NCBI GenBank assembly: GCA_025360985.1
Contig: JANYBA010000371.1
Coordinates: 1-13,374, forward strand
Direction: 5' to 3'
Length of the DNA: 13,374 bases
DNA from: Gammaproteobacteria bacterium
Lineage (GTDB): Bacteria > Pseudomonadota > Gammaproteobacteria > Xanthomonadales > Xanthomonadaceae
Below, one piece after another: positions 1 through 6,358 of the stretch. Numbering within the stretch: position 1 is the stretch's first letter; each line of letters starts with the position of its first letter. A program made the position numbers and the translations under genes. The notes beneath the pieces were generated by a model. The model was not told the origin of the DNA. It made no database searches and saw only the letters and a list, made by a program, of their open reading frames with translations.

Positions 1-232
1 GCCAGAGCCCATCGGTTCCGGCGCGATGCGTCGGTGCGGTGGCGGCGAGTTGAACCCGGAAAGAAAACGACCCGGGAAGGCGCCATTTGCATGGCACCTT
101 GCCCGGGTCCAAAGGTGGCTTGAAGCCCCGATTGCCGTGACCGCGGTATCCACGAGGAGGAGCCCACAGCTCGGCCCTGCCAGCGTAGGACCGGCGAACG
201 TAAAAATCTGTTAAATCCAGCGGGTTTTCTGC
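1..232. other. Gene-free stretch with strong hairpin
   Basis: No convincing coding sequence is seen here. A 62-codon open frame at 26-214 on the plus strand has low-complexity, family-less content and no ribosome binding site. The region is less GC-rich than the genes around it and holds the strong stem-loop at 71-107, plus smaller hairpin-forming pieces such as GAGC-N5-GCTC near 166-178. It may be just the 3' flank of rimK, or may include part of a structured RNA gene cut by the window edge. I could not match it to a known RNA family by eye. Confidence 0.4.
58..107 (-). terminator. Candidate Rho-independent terminator after rimK
   Basis: Positions 71-107 form a long imperfect hairpin: CCCGGG arms outside, then AAGG/CCTT and GCCAT/ATGGC, one C-A mismatch, one bulged G, and a TTGC loop. 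Read on the minus strand the stem is followed directly by a T-rich tract (TCGTTTTCTTTCC, 70 down to 58), as in intrinsic terminators. On the plus strand no T tract follows. It lies about 125 nt past the rimK stop, which is long but possible for the end of the tRNA-rimK transcript. It could instead belong to an unrecognised small RNA on the minus strand. Confidence 0.45.
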
Positions 233-1162
233 TTATTTCTTCGCCTTGGCCGACCGGCGGCGGCGTATGGTCCGGGCCTTGGCCAAACCTTGGGCCAGCC
301 CCACGGCATGCTCGACCACCGCCCCGGCCACGTCCACCCCGGTGGCCCCCTCGATCCCCTCCAGGCCCGGGGAAGCGTTGACCTCCAGCACCAGCGGGCC
401 CCGGCGGGACCGGAGCAGGTCCACCCCCGCCACCCCCAGGCCGATGACCTGGGCGGCCCGGACGGCCGCCGCCGCCTCGGCCGGGCTCAGGTCGACCGGG
501 CTGGCCTGCCCGCCCCGGTGCAGGTTGGACCGGAACTCCCCGGGTTCGGCCTGGCGGTGCATGGCGGCGACCACGCGGTCGCCGACCACGAAGCAGCGCA
601 GGTCGCCGCCCCCGGCCTCGGCGATAAATTCCTGGACGAGAAAATTCGCATAGATGCCGCGGAAAGCTTCAATGACGCTGCGCGAGGACGACAGGCTTTC
701 GGCCAGGATGACGCCGTTGCCCTGGGTGCCTTCGACCAGCTTGATCACGTGCGGCGGCGCGCCGAGCAGGGACATCAGGTCGCTGGTGTCGTCCGGGTTG
801 TCGCCGAACACGGTGTCGGGCAGTCCGATGCCCTCGCCGGCCAGCAATTGGTAGCAGCGCAGCTTGTCGCGGGCGCGCAACAGCGCATCGGACGAATTCG
901 AAGTCGCCGCGCCCATCAACTCGAACTGCCGGAGCACCGCACTGCCGTAACGGGAGACCGAGGCGCCGACCCGAGGGATCACCGCGTCCACCCCGGTCAG
1001 CGGCTTGCCCTTGTAGTTGAGCTGGAACTGGCCGGTGCCGATGCGCATGTAGCAGCGCAGCGGATCGAGCACGCGCACGGTGTGGCCGCGCTCGCGCCCG
1101 GCCTGGACCAGCCGCTGGGTCGAATAGAGCTTGGCGTTGCGCGAGAGGATTGCCAGCTTCAT
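233..1162 (-). CDS. rimK: RimK, ribosomal protein S6--L-glutamate ligase (ATP-grasp)
   Basis: This cytoplasmic ATP-grasp ligase adds glutamate residues to the C-terminus of ribosomal protein S6. The 309-aa product follows E. coli RimK (300 aa) almost end to end. The start MKLAILSRN, the RARDKL motif with K100, K141 in [11 protein letters not shown] (glycine-rich ATP loop, 140-150), the RSNLHRGG block (211-218) and the Mg-binding [12 protein letters not shown] (260-271) are all seen, so the catalytic core looks intact. The start fits the family, but no Shine-Dalgarno is visible. The C-terminus carries a basic tail (about 296-309, Arg/Lys-rich) that E. coli lacks. Codon choice changes sharply from residue 184 onward to many GGG and CGG codons. 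The gene follows tRNA-Gly on the same strand and probably shares its promoter. Confidence 0.93.
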   Translation of the reverse strand: MKLAILSRNAKLYSTQRLVQAGRERGHTVRVLDPLRCYMRIGTGQFQLNYKGKPLTGVDAVIPRVGASVSRYGSAVLRQFELMGAATSNSSDALLRARDKLRCYQLLAGEGIGLPDTVFGDNPDDTSDLMSLLGAPPHVIKLVEGTQGNGVILAESLSSSRSVIEAFRGIYANFLVQEFIAEAGGGDLRCFVVGDRVVAAMHRQAEPGEFRSNLHRGGQASPVDLSPAEAAAAVRAAQVIGLGVAGVDLLRSRRGPLVLEVNASPGLEGIEGATGVDVAGAVVEHAVGLAQGLAKARTIRRRRSAKAKK

Positions 1163-1196
1163 AGCAACATAGTCAATGCCGCGACCGCCATGGGGA

Positions 1197-1270
1197 TGGA
1201 GCGGGTGAAGGGAATCGAACCCTCGTCAGTTGCTTGGGAAGCAACAGCTCTGCCATTGAGCTACACCCGC
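1197..1270 (-). tRNA. tRNA-Gly (anticodon CCC), CCA encoded
   Basis: On the minus strand the cloverleaf is complete. Acceptor GCGGGTG pairs with CACCCGC, the D stem is GCTC/GAGC, and the anticodon stem GTTGC/GCAAC encloses the loop TTCCCAA, giving anticodon CCC. The T arm has the loop TTCGATT, and the discriminator base is T. The 3' CCA is encoded at 1197-1199, and the mature body without CCA is 1200-1270. It decodes GGG, the codon that becomes unusually common in the 3' part of the adjacent rimK gene. The rimK start codon lies 34 nt downstream on the same strand. Confidence 0.96.
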
Positions 1271-1292
1271 GTGGCCTTCAGGCATGCCGGCG

Positions 1293-1321
1293 ATTATGGC
1301 GCTGGTCCGGGCGCGCCGCAA
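1293..1321 (-). promoter_or_regulatory. Sigma-70-like promoter for tRNA-Gly (and probably rimK)
   Basis: On the minus strand TTGCGG (1321-1316) and CATAAT (1298-1293) are separated by exactly 17 nt. The predicted start near 1286 gives a short leader before the tRNA 5' end at 1270. This is the best -35/-10 pair in the window. It sits in the 68-bp gap divergent from thiS, so it may overlap the thiS control region. Confidence 0.6.
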
Positions 1322-1326
1322 CGCGC

Positions 1327-1332
1327 TAACCT
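1327..1332 (+). promoter_or_regulatory. Possible -10 box for thiS (leaderless start)
   Basis: TAACCT ends 6 nt before the thiS ATG. No Shine-Dalgarno is present, and no good -35 lies at the right distance. If it is real, transcription would begin at or next to the start codon. The match to the consensus is weak. The 68-bp divergent gap with the tRNA leaves no room for a thiamine-pyrophosphate riboswitch, and none is seen. Confidence 0.25.
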
Positions 1333-1338
1333 AGGCGC

Positions 1339-1539
1339 ATGCAGATCTTCCTCAATGGCGAACAACGCGCGCTGGCCGACGCGCAGACGATCGCCGGCCT
1401 GCTCGCGGCAGCCGGCCTGGACGGCCGGAAGATCGCGGTGGAAGTCAACGGCGAAGTGGTGCCGCGCGGCCGCCATCCGATCCGGATGCTCGCCGATGGC
1501 GACCGCGTCGAGATCATCCAGGCCATCGGCGGCGGCTGA
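1339..1539 (+). CDS. thiS: ThiS, sulfur carrier protein for thiamine thiazole
   Basis: A 66-aa ubiquitin-like (beta-grasp) sulfur carrier of the usual ThiS length. The start MQIFLNG, the central EVNGEVVPR segment and the C-terminal IIQAIGGG with its terminal Gly-Gly are all present. The C-terminal glycine is adenylated and converted to a thiocarboxylate by ThiF-type enzymes, then gives sulfur to ThiG. The activating enzymes are not in this window. The next gene, 39 nt downstream, is thiG, the direct partner, which strongly supports the call. No clear ribosome binding site precedes the ATG, so translation may be leaderless. Confidence 0.95.
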   Translation: MQIFLNGEQRALADAQTIAGLLAAAGLDGRKIAVEVNGEVVPRGRHPIRMLADGDRVEIIQAIGGG

Positions 1540-1566
1540 GCCTTCGCGTCGCCGCGGCAATCGCGC

Positions 1567-1572
1567 CATAAT
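1567..1572 (+). promoter_or_regulatory. Candidate -10 box just upstream of thiG
   Basis: CATAAT ends 6 nt before the thiG ATG (1579), so a transcript from it would begin at or near the start codon. A poor -35-like TTCGCG lies 18 nt upstream (1543-1548). The surrounding 16 bp (1563-1578) match the tRNA promoter -10 region at 15 of 16 positions, in the opposite orientation. This may be an internal leaderless promoter giving thiG independent expression from thiS. Confidence 0.35.
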
Positions 1573-1578
1573 TGCCGG

Positions 1579-2376
1579 ATGAACCCGACGGCAGACCACG
1601 ACGACCCGCTGATCATCGCGGGCAAATCCTATCGGTCGCGTTTGCTGACCGGCACCGGAAAATTCAAGGACTTCGAGCAGACCCGCCTGGCCACCGAGGC
1701 CGCTGGCGCCGAGATCGTCACGGTCGCGCTGCGGCGGATGAACCTCGGCCAGAACCCGGGCGAACCGAACCTGCTCGACGTGCTGCCGCCCGACCGCTAC
1801 ACACTGCTGCCCAACACCGCCGGTTGCTATACCGCCGACGACGCCGTGCGCACCTGCCGGCTGGCACGCGAGCTGCTCGACGGCCACGCGCTGGTGAAGC
1901 TCGAAGTGCTCGGCGATCCCAGGACCTTGTTCCCCGATGTCGTGCAAACCCTGCAGGCGGCCGAGATCCTGGTCGCGGAGGGATTCCAGGTGATGGTCTA
2001 TACCTCGGACGATCCGATCCTGGCCAAGCGCCTGGAACAGATCGGCTGCGTCGCGGTGATGCCGCTGGCGGCGCCGATCGGTTCCGGCCTGGGCATCCAG
2101 AACCGCTGGAACCTGCTCGAGATCGTCGAGAACGCCAAGGTGCCGATCCTGGTCGACGCCGGCGTCGGCACCGCATCCGACGCCGCCATCGCCATGGAAT
2201 TGGGCTGCGACGGCGTGTTGATGAACACGGCGATTGCCGGCGCCCGCGATCCGATCCTCATGGCGAGCGCGATGAGGAAGGCGATCGAGGCCGGGCGCGA
2301 AGCGTTCCGCGCCGGACGCATTCCCCGGAAGCGCCACGCCAGCGCGTCTTCGCCGATCGACGGCACTTTTTTTTGA
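1579..2376 (+). CDS. thiG: ThiG, thiazole synthase
   Basis: ThiG is a cytoplasmic TIM-barrel enzyme. It condenses 1-deoxy-D-xylulose 5-phosphate, dehydroglycine and ThiS-bound sulfur into the thiazole phosphate of thiamine. The 265-aa protein is of normal length. Visible landmarks are [10 protein letters not shown] (20-29), [16 protein letters not shown] (76-91), the Schiff-base lysine K107 in LVKLEV, the [10 protein letters not shown] phosphate loop (161-170), and [13 protein letters not shown] (191-203) followed by GVLMNTAIA. It comes after thiS and overlaps nothing. The trmB start lies 1 nt past its stop. The last codons and stop are built from a T8 run (2367-2374), unusual in such GC-rich DNA. 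Confidence 0.96.
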   Translation: MNPTADHDDPLIIAGKSYRSRLLTGTGKFKDFEQTRLATEAAGAEIVTVALRRMNLGQNPGEPNLLDVLPPDRYTLLPNTAGCYTADDAVRTCRLARELLDGHALVKLEVLGDPRTLFPDVVQTLQAAEILVAEGFQVMVYTSDDPILAKRLEQIGCVAVMPLAAPIGSGLGIQNRWNLLEIVENAKVPILVDAGVGTASDAAIAMELGCDGVLMNTAIAGARDPILMASAMRKAIEAGREAFRAGRIPRKRHASASSPIDGTFF

Positions 2377-2377
2377 G

Positions 2378-3094
2378 ATGAGCGCCGAACGCGCCCGCGA
2401 CGCCGAGCCCGGGGAAGCGCAGCGTCGGCGCGCGATCCGCAGCTTCGTCCTGCGCCAGGGGCGGCAGACCGACGCGCAAAAGCGAGCGTTCGCTGAGCAC
2501 TGGCCGAAGTACGGCTTGGATGTGACAGGACGGAGGCAAGATTACTCGGAACACTTCGAACGGGCCGCGCCACTCGTAGCGGAAATAGGCTTCGGCAATG
2601 GCGAGCAACTGCTGTTCGCCGCCGAGCGGGAACCGCAGCGCGACTTCATCGGCATTGAAGTGCACGCGCCCGGCGTCGGCCGCCTGCTCAACGCCGTCGC
2701 CGCCGCCGAGATCGGCAACGTACGCGTCTACCAGCACGATGCCGTCGAAGTCCTGCGTGACGAGGTCGCCGACGGCGCGCTGGCGGAAGTGCGGATTTAT
2801 TTTCCGGATCCCTGGCACAAGAAGCGCCACCACAAGCGCCGGCTGGTGCAGCCGGAATTCGTAGCCTTGATCTGCGCCAAGCTCGCGCCCGGTGGCTTGT
2901 TGCACCTGGCCACCGACTGGCAGAACTACGCCGAACACCTGTGGGACGTTCTCGACGCCGAGCCGCGCTTGCGCAACCTCGCCGGCCCGCGCGGCGCCGT
3001 GCCGCGCCCGGACTGGCGGCGGCAGACGCACTTCGAGGCCCGTGGCCTGAAACTCGGCCATGGCGTGTGGGACCTCCAGTACGAGCGTTGCTGA
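2378..3094 (+). CDS. trmB: TrmB, tRNA (guanine-N7)-methyltransferase
   Basis: A 238-aa cytoplasmic SAM-dependent methyltransferase that makes m7G46 in the variable loop of many tRNAs. Family landmarks are [14 protein letters not shown] (18-31), the SAM-binding [10 protein letters not shown] (69-78), [14 protein letters not shown], and the catalytic-region [20 protein letters not shown] (142-161). The [10 protein letters not shown] segment and the C-terminal signature [17 protein letters not shown] (217-233) are also present. The ATG is 1 nt past the thiG stop with no proper Shine-Dalgarno, which points to translational coupling. The reading frame is +1 relative to thiG. The permease gene begins 1 nt after its stop. 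Confidence 0.96.
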   Translation: MSAERARDAEPGEAQRRRAIRSFVLRQGRQTDAQKRAFAEHWPKYGLDVTGRRQDYSEHFERAAPLVAEIGFGNGEQLLFAAEREPQRDFIGIEVHAPGVGRLLNAVAAAEIGNVRVYQHDAVEVLRDEVADGALAEVRIYFPDPWHKKRHHKRRLVQPEFVALICAKLAPGGLLHLATDWQNYAEHLWDVLDAEPRLRNLAGPRGAVPRPDWRRQTHFEARGLKLGHGVWDLQYERC

Positions 3095-3095
3095 G

Positions 3096-4946
3096 ATGGG
3101 CACCGACCTTGTCCTGACCCGCGACATGATGCTCGTGCTCGGGATCGTGTCGTTCACGATGGTCATGTTCATGTTCGAGCGCATCCGCAGCGACGCCACC
3201 GCCCTGGTGGTGCTGGTCGCGCTCGGCGTCACCGGCCTGGTCCCGGCGGCGCAGCTGTTCAGCGGCTTCTCCGGCAACGCCGTGATCAGCATCATCGCGA
3301 CGATGATCCTCGGCGCCGGCCTCGACCACACCGGCGCGCTCAATCGCCTCGCCGCCTGGCTGATGCGCCGTTCGCAAGGCCTGGAAGACCGGCTGGTGCT
3401 GTGGACCTCGGCGGTGGCCGGCGTGATGTCCGGCTTCATGCAGAACCCGTCGGTGACCGCGCTGTTCCTTCCGGTCGCTTCGCGCCTGTCGGCGCGGACC
3501 GGGATCACGCTGTCGCGGCTGTTGCTGCCGCTGGGCGCGGCGATCGTGATGGGCGACGGCCTGACCATGGTCGGCAACTCGCCCTTGCTGATGCTCAACG
3601 ACCTGATCCAGTCCGCCAACCGCAACCTGCCCTCGGGCGCGGCGACGCTGACGCCATTTCCGATGTTCCGGCCGCTGCCGATCGGCATCGTGCTGCTGAT
3701 CGCCGGCCTGCTCTATTTCCGCTATCCCGGGCGCAAGTGGCTGCGCGACGGCGAAGTCGGCGAGGATCCGGTCACGCCCGGCCGCACCGAGAGCTATTTC
3801 GCGCAGGCCTATGGCATCGGCGGCGATGTCTTCGAACTGACCGTCGCCGCCGACAGTCCGCTGGTGGGGATGACGGTGGGCGACGCCGAAGCCGAAGCGA
3901 ATGCGCCGTTCTTCCTCGCCCTGCAGACCGGCGCCGAAGCGCGGCTGTCGCCGCCCGCCGACCAACGCCTGTGGGTCGGCAGCGTGATCGGCGTGCTCGG
4001 GACGCGCGACGCCGTCCAGGCCTACGCCAACCAGTACCGGCTGAAGTTGTCGGCGCGGCTGATCGCGTTCGCCGACCTGTTCGATCCGAGCCGGGCCGGC
4101 ATTTCCGAAGCGGTGGTGCCGCCGACCTCACAATTCATCGGTCGTGCCCAGGCCGAACTGCGCCTGCGCAAGCGTTTCGGCATCAGCCTGCTGGCGATCA
4201 ACCGCGACAAGAAGGTCTATCGCGACGACATCCGGCAGATGCCGCTGCGTTCCGGCGACATGCTGGTTTTCCACAGTATCTGGAGCGACCTCGCCCAGGC
4301 CGGCATCAACCGCGATTTCGTCGTCGTCACCGACTACCCCAAGCAGGAACAACGCCCGCAGAAACGGCGAATGGCGCTGGTCTTTTTCATGCTGGCGATG
4401 CTGCTCGCCCTGAGCAACCTGCTGCCGGTGCCGATCGCCCTGATGGCCGGCGCGGCGGCGATGATCGTCACCGGCGTGATCAACATGGACGAGGCCTATG
4501 GCTCGGTGAACTGGAAGACCGTCTTCCTGGTCGCTTGCCTGATCCCGCTCGGCTATGCCATGGATTCGACCGGCGCCGCGAACTGGGTGGCGCAGCGCGC
4601 GCTGGAATGGACCGGCGACGCCACGCCGATCTGGGTGCTGCAATTGACCCTGGCCACGTTGACCGTGTTGTTCAGCCTGGTCATCGGCAACGTCGGCGCC
4701 ACCGTGGTGATGGTGCCGATGTCGATCAACATCGCGCTGGCCGCGGGCGCCAATCCGATGGGCTTCGCCTTGCTCGCGGCCTTGTCGGCCTCGAACAATT
4801 TCCTCAGTCATTCCAACCCGGTGGTGTCGATGATCGCCGGCCCGGCCGGCTACCGGCCGCGCGACCTGTGGCGCACTGGCGCGCCGCTGACGCTGCTATA
4901 CCTTTTAATCACTTTGGTCGCGGTCAACCTGATGTTCCGGCACTGA
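3096..4946 (+). CDS. SLC13/DASS-type permease with two TrkA_C-like domains
   Basis: An inner-membrane transporter of 616 aa, probably taking up a divalent anion such as sulfate, dicarboxylate or a related substrate. The exact substrate cannot be told from sequence. An N-terminal membrane half (about 8-210) contains the MQNPSVTALFLPV motif (115-127). A soluble middle follows with two TrkA_C/RCK_C-like domains (about 240-315 and 335-412). A second membrane half (about 425-614) carries GNVGATVVMVP (531-541) and SHSNPVVSMI. This order is normal for the SLC13-like family of large permeases with regulatory inserts. The frame is open back to 3060, but ATG 3096, 1 nt after the trmB stop, avoids the overlap. 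It ends inside the converging Rieske gene by 23 bp. Confidence 0.88.
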   Translation: MGTDLVLTRDMMLVLGIVSFTMVMFMFERIRSDATALVVLVALGVTGLVPAAQLFSGFSGNAVISIIATMILGAGLDHTGALNRLAAWLMRRSQGLEDRLVLWTSAVAGVMSGFMQNPSVTALFLPVASRLSARTGITLSRLLLPLGAAIVMGDGLTMVGNSPLLMLNDLIQSANRNLPSGAATLTPFPMFRPLPIGIVLLIAGLLYFRYPGRKWLRDGEVGEDPVTPGRTESYFAQAYGIGGDVFELTVAADSPLVGMTVGDAEAEANAPFFLALQTGAEARLSPPADQRLWVGSVIGVLGTRDAVQAYANQYRLKLSARLIAFADLFDPSRAGISEAVVPPTSQFIGRAQAELRLRKRFGISLLAINRDKKVYRDDIRQMPLRSGDMLVFHSIWSDLAQAGINRDFVVVTDYPKQEQRPQKRRMALVFFMLAMLLALSNLLPVPIALMAGAAAMIVTGVINMDEAYGSVNWKTVFLVACLIPLGYAMDSTGAANWVAQRALEWTGDATPIWVLQLTLATLTVLFSLVIGNVGATVVMVPMSINIALAAGANPMGFALLAALSASNNFLSHSNPVVSMIAGPAGYRPRDLWRTGAPLTLLYLLITLVAVNLMFRH

Positions 4947-5274
4947 GGTCGGCCGACAAGCGCACCGCGCGCAGGCTCTGGCCGCGGCAGGGTCCGGACA
5001 CGCATTCGCCGTTTTCCAGCGAGAAGCAGGCGCCGTGCGCGGCGCAAATCAGCAGGTCCCCGTCACGCAGGAATTGGCCCGGGGCATAGTCGAGGCGGCG
5101 GCCCTCATGGGGGCAGATATTGAGCCAGGCCAGGACCCGGCCTTCGCGGCGATGAACGATGATCGATTCGGTTTCGCCGTCGATAACGGCGTATACAGCA
5201 CAAATCGCGTTCTCTTCGGGCACCAGGGCCGGATTTAACGAGCTGCTTACACTTTCGTTTGCGGGCATGGCCAT
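4924..5274 (-). CDS. Small Rieske [2Fe-2S] ferredoxin-like protein
   Basis: A soluble protein of about 116 aa with a single Rieske domain. Numbered from the ATG at 5274, the cluster ligands are C54-P-H56 and C77-A-A-H80, 20 residues apart, followed by the GECVSGPCRG segment. This fits the subfamily of stand-alone Rieske ferredoxins. It likely carries electrons, but no partner oxygenase or reductase is in the window. The frame stays open to 5322. However, ATG 5274 and ATG 5268 are each preceded by a GGGAG-type binding site at 7 nt, and the longer start would run into the divergent gene. Its last 23 bp overlap the end of the permease gene on the other strand. Confidence 0.85.
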   Translation of the reverse strand: MAMPANESVSSSLNPALVPEENAICAVYAVIDGETESIIVHRREGRVLAWLNICPHEGRRLDYAPGQFLRDGDLLICAAHGACFSLENGECVSGPCRGQSLRAVRLSADLSAGTSG

Positions 5275-5275
5275 A

Positions 5276-5286
5276 CTCCCTCTCCC
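5276..5286 (-). promoter_or_regulatory. Double Shine-Dalgarno of the Rieske gene
   Basis: On the minus strand GGGAG (5286-5282) and AGGGAG (5281-5276) lie back to back. The first is 7 nt before ATG 5274 and the second 7 nt before ATG 5268, so both starts are usable and differ by two residues. This decides against the far upstream start at 5322. Confidence 0.5.
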
Positions 5287-5308
5287 TGCCAGTGTGACAC
5301 GCCCCCCG

Positions 5309-5572
5309 ATGCCCGTTTTCATCCACCGCGTCTTTACCTATTCGCCCGGCAAACCGCGCAGCCATTTGCTGCGGATCCTGCTCGGGCTGGTCGGCGTGGC
5401 CGTGCTGGTGGTGCTGCTGGCGGTGGGCCTGTTCGTCGGCCTGGGCATGTTGCTGTTCGCGGCCGTGCGCCGCCTGACCCGCGCGAACCCGGCGAAGTCG
5501 ACGAGCGACGACGTGCTGGACGGCGAATACACCGTCGTCCGCAAGCACTCCGCCCCGCTCGGCCTGCACTGA
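5309..5572 (+). CDS. Small single-pass membrane protein, function unknown
   Basis: An 87-aa protein that I cannot assign to a named family. It begins MPVFIHRVFTYSPGKP. One long, very hydrophobic segment (about 20-53, rich in Leu/Val/Gly) could span the membrane once or form a tight hairpin. A basic stretch (RRLTRANPAK) and a short tail containing DDVLDGEYTVV follow. Similar VxxGEYxVV-type tails occur, as I recall, in small membrane proteins of Xanthomonadaceae. The frame is open back to 5159, but the earlier portion is antisense to the Rieske gene, so ATG 5309 is chosen. No Shine-Dalgarno is seen. The start is only 34 bp from the divergent Rieske start. Confidence 0.7.
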   Translation: MPVFIHRVFTYSPGKPRSHLLRILLGLVGVAVLVVLLAVGLFVGLGMLLFAAVRRLTRANPAKSTSDDVLDGEYTVVRKHSAPLGLH

Positions 5573-5603
5573 ACCCGGCCTGCACCGAGAGCGGACGACC
5601 CGC

Positions 5604-5609
5604 TACACT
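5604..5609 (+). promoter_or_regulatory. Candidate -10 box upstream of the FAH-family gene
   Basis: TACACT lies 26 nt before the ATG at 5636, in the 63-bp gap after the small membrane gene. No recognisable -35 lies 16-18 nt upstream; that position falls inside the second copy of a short direct repeat (5576-5588). It would be the natural promoter for the 5636-8622 cluster, but the evidence is one hexamer. Confidence 0.35.
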
Positions 5610-5635
5610 CTGGTGTCCGCCTGCCGCGCGACGCC

Positions 5636-6328
5636 ATGACCGACTTTGTGTTCGCCCCCGCCCAAGCGCCGAGGCTGCCGATCATCGGCCAGGCCCGGCA
5701 ATTCCCGGTGCATCGCATCTATTGCGTCGGCCGCAATTTCGCCGAGCACGCGAAAGAGATGGGCGCGGAAGTCGCGCGCGGCACGCCGGTGTTCTTCATG
5801 AAGCCGGCCGATGCCATCGTGGCGCCCGGCGGCCGCATTCCCTACCCCTCGCAAACGAACGACCTGCACCACGAGGTTGAGCTCGTGGTCGCGCTCGGCC
5901 GCGATGCCGATGGCGTGGTTTCCGTCGAGCAGGCGCCGGCCCTGGTATTCGGCTACGGCGTCGGCATCGACCTGACGCGCCGCGACCTGCAGGCGCAAGC
6001 CAAGGAGAAGCGTCTGCCCTGGGACATCGCCAAGGGCTTCGACCATTCCGCGCCCGCGAGCGCCCTCATACCGGCGGCCGATGTCACGGCGCTGCCGGCC
6101 CGGCGCTTGTGGCTGGAAGTCAACGGTACGTTGCGCCAACAGGCGCCCTTGTCGGACATGGTGTTCGGCGTCGGCGAAATCCTGCACGAGCTGTCCAAGC
6201 TGTTCGCGCTCAAGGCCGGCGACCTCGTATTCATGGGGACGCCGGCCGGCGTGGCGGCCCTGCAACCCGGTGACAAATTTCGCGCCGGCGTCGATGGCCT
6301 GATCGAATTTTCCGGCCAGATCGAGTAG
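5636..6328 (+). CDS. Fumarylacetoacetate hydrolase-family protein (FAHD1/YcgM-like)
   Basis: A 230-aa cytoplasmic metal-dependent enzyme of the FAH family, in the size class of E. coli YcgM and human FAHD1. Members act as acylpyruvases or oxaloacetate decarboxylases. Seen here are the opening IYCVGRNFAEHAKEMG (28-43), PVFFMKPADAIV, and the metal ligands E80 and E82 in HHEVEL together with D112 in GIDLTRRD. Catalytic-site lysine K133 lies in KGFDHSAP, and GTPAGVAALQPGD (201-213) closes the site. All expected residues are present. The substrate cannot be fixed from sequence. It heads a run of four plus-strand genes; mscL follows after 30 nt. Confidence 0.9.
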   Translation: MTDFVFAPAQAPRLPIIGQARQFPVHRIYCVGRNFAEHAKEMGAEVARGTPVFFMKPADAIVAPGGRIPYPSQTNDLHHEVELVVALGRDADGVVSVEQAPALVFGYGVGIDLTRRDLQAQAKEKRLPWDIAKGFDHSAPASALIPAADVTALPARRLWLEVNGTLRQQAPLSDMVFGVGEILHELSKLFALKAGDLVFMGTPAGVAALQPGDKFRAGVDGLIEFSGQIE

Positions 6329-6343
6329 CCGCAACCAACAGCC

Positions 6344-6350
6344 AAGGGAG
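6344..6350 (+). promoter_or_regulatory. Strong Shine-Dalgarno of mscL
   Basis: AAGGGAG ends 8 nt before the mscL ATG at 6359. It is one of the few clear plus-strand binding sites in the window. It settles the start and suggests efficient translation relative to neighbours lacking such a site. Confidence 0.6.
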
Positions 6351-6358
6351 ACACCACG

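Noticed and set aside
26..214. 62-codon open frame on the plus strand before rimK
   Set aside because: It has no ribosome binding site and no recognisable protein character, and it runs straight through the strong hairpin at 71-107.
196..230. Terminator immediately after rimK (weak stem followed by ATTTTTAC on the minus strand)
   Set aside because: The stem has only a few A-T/C-G pairs and a mismatch, and is much weaker than the hairpin at 71-107.
1..232. 6S RNA or signal recognition particle RNA
   Set aside because: I compared the region by eye with both. I did not find the 4.5S GGAAGCA-type loop, nor a convincing 6S central bubble and closing stem.
1271..1338. Thiamine pyrophosphate riboswitch before thiS
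   Set aside because: The gap is only 68 bp and shared with the divergent tRNA promoter. No THI-box sequence such as CUGAGA is present.
2688..3965. 425-codon minus-strand frame across trmB and the permease gene
   Set aside because: Its composition is typical of a shadow of GC-rich genes, and both plus-strand genes are well supported by conserved motifs.
5275..5322. Longer Rieske start at 5322
   Set aside because: The extra 16 residues look unrelated to the family and overlap the divergent gene. Strong binding sites sit before 5274 and 5268 instead.
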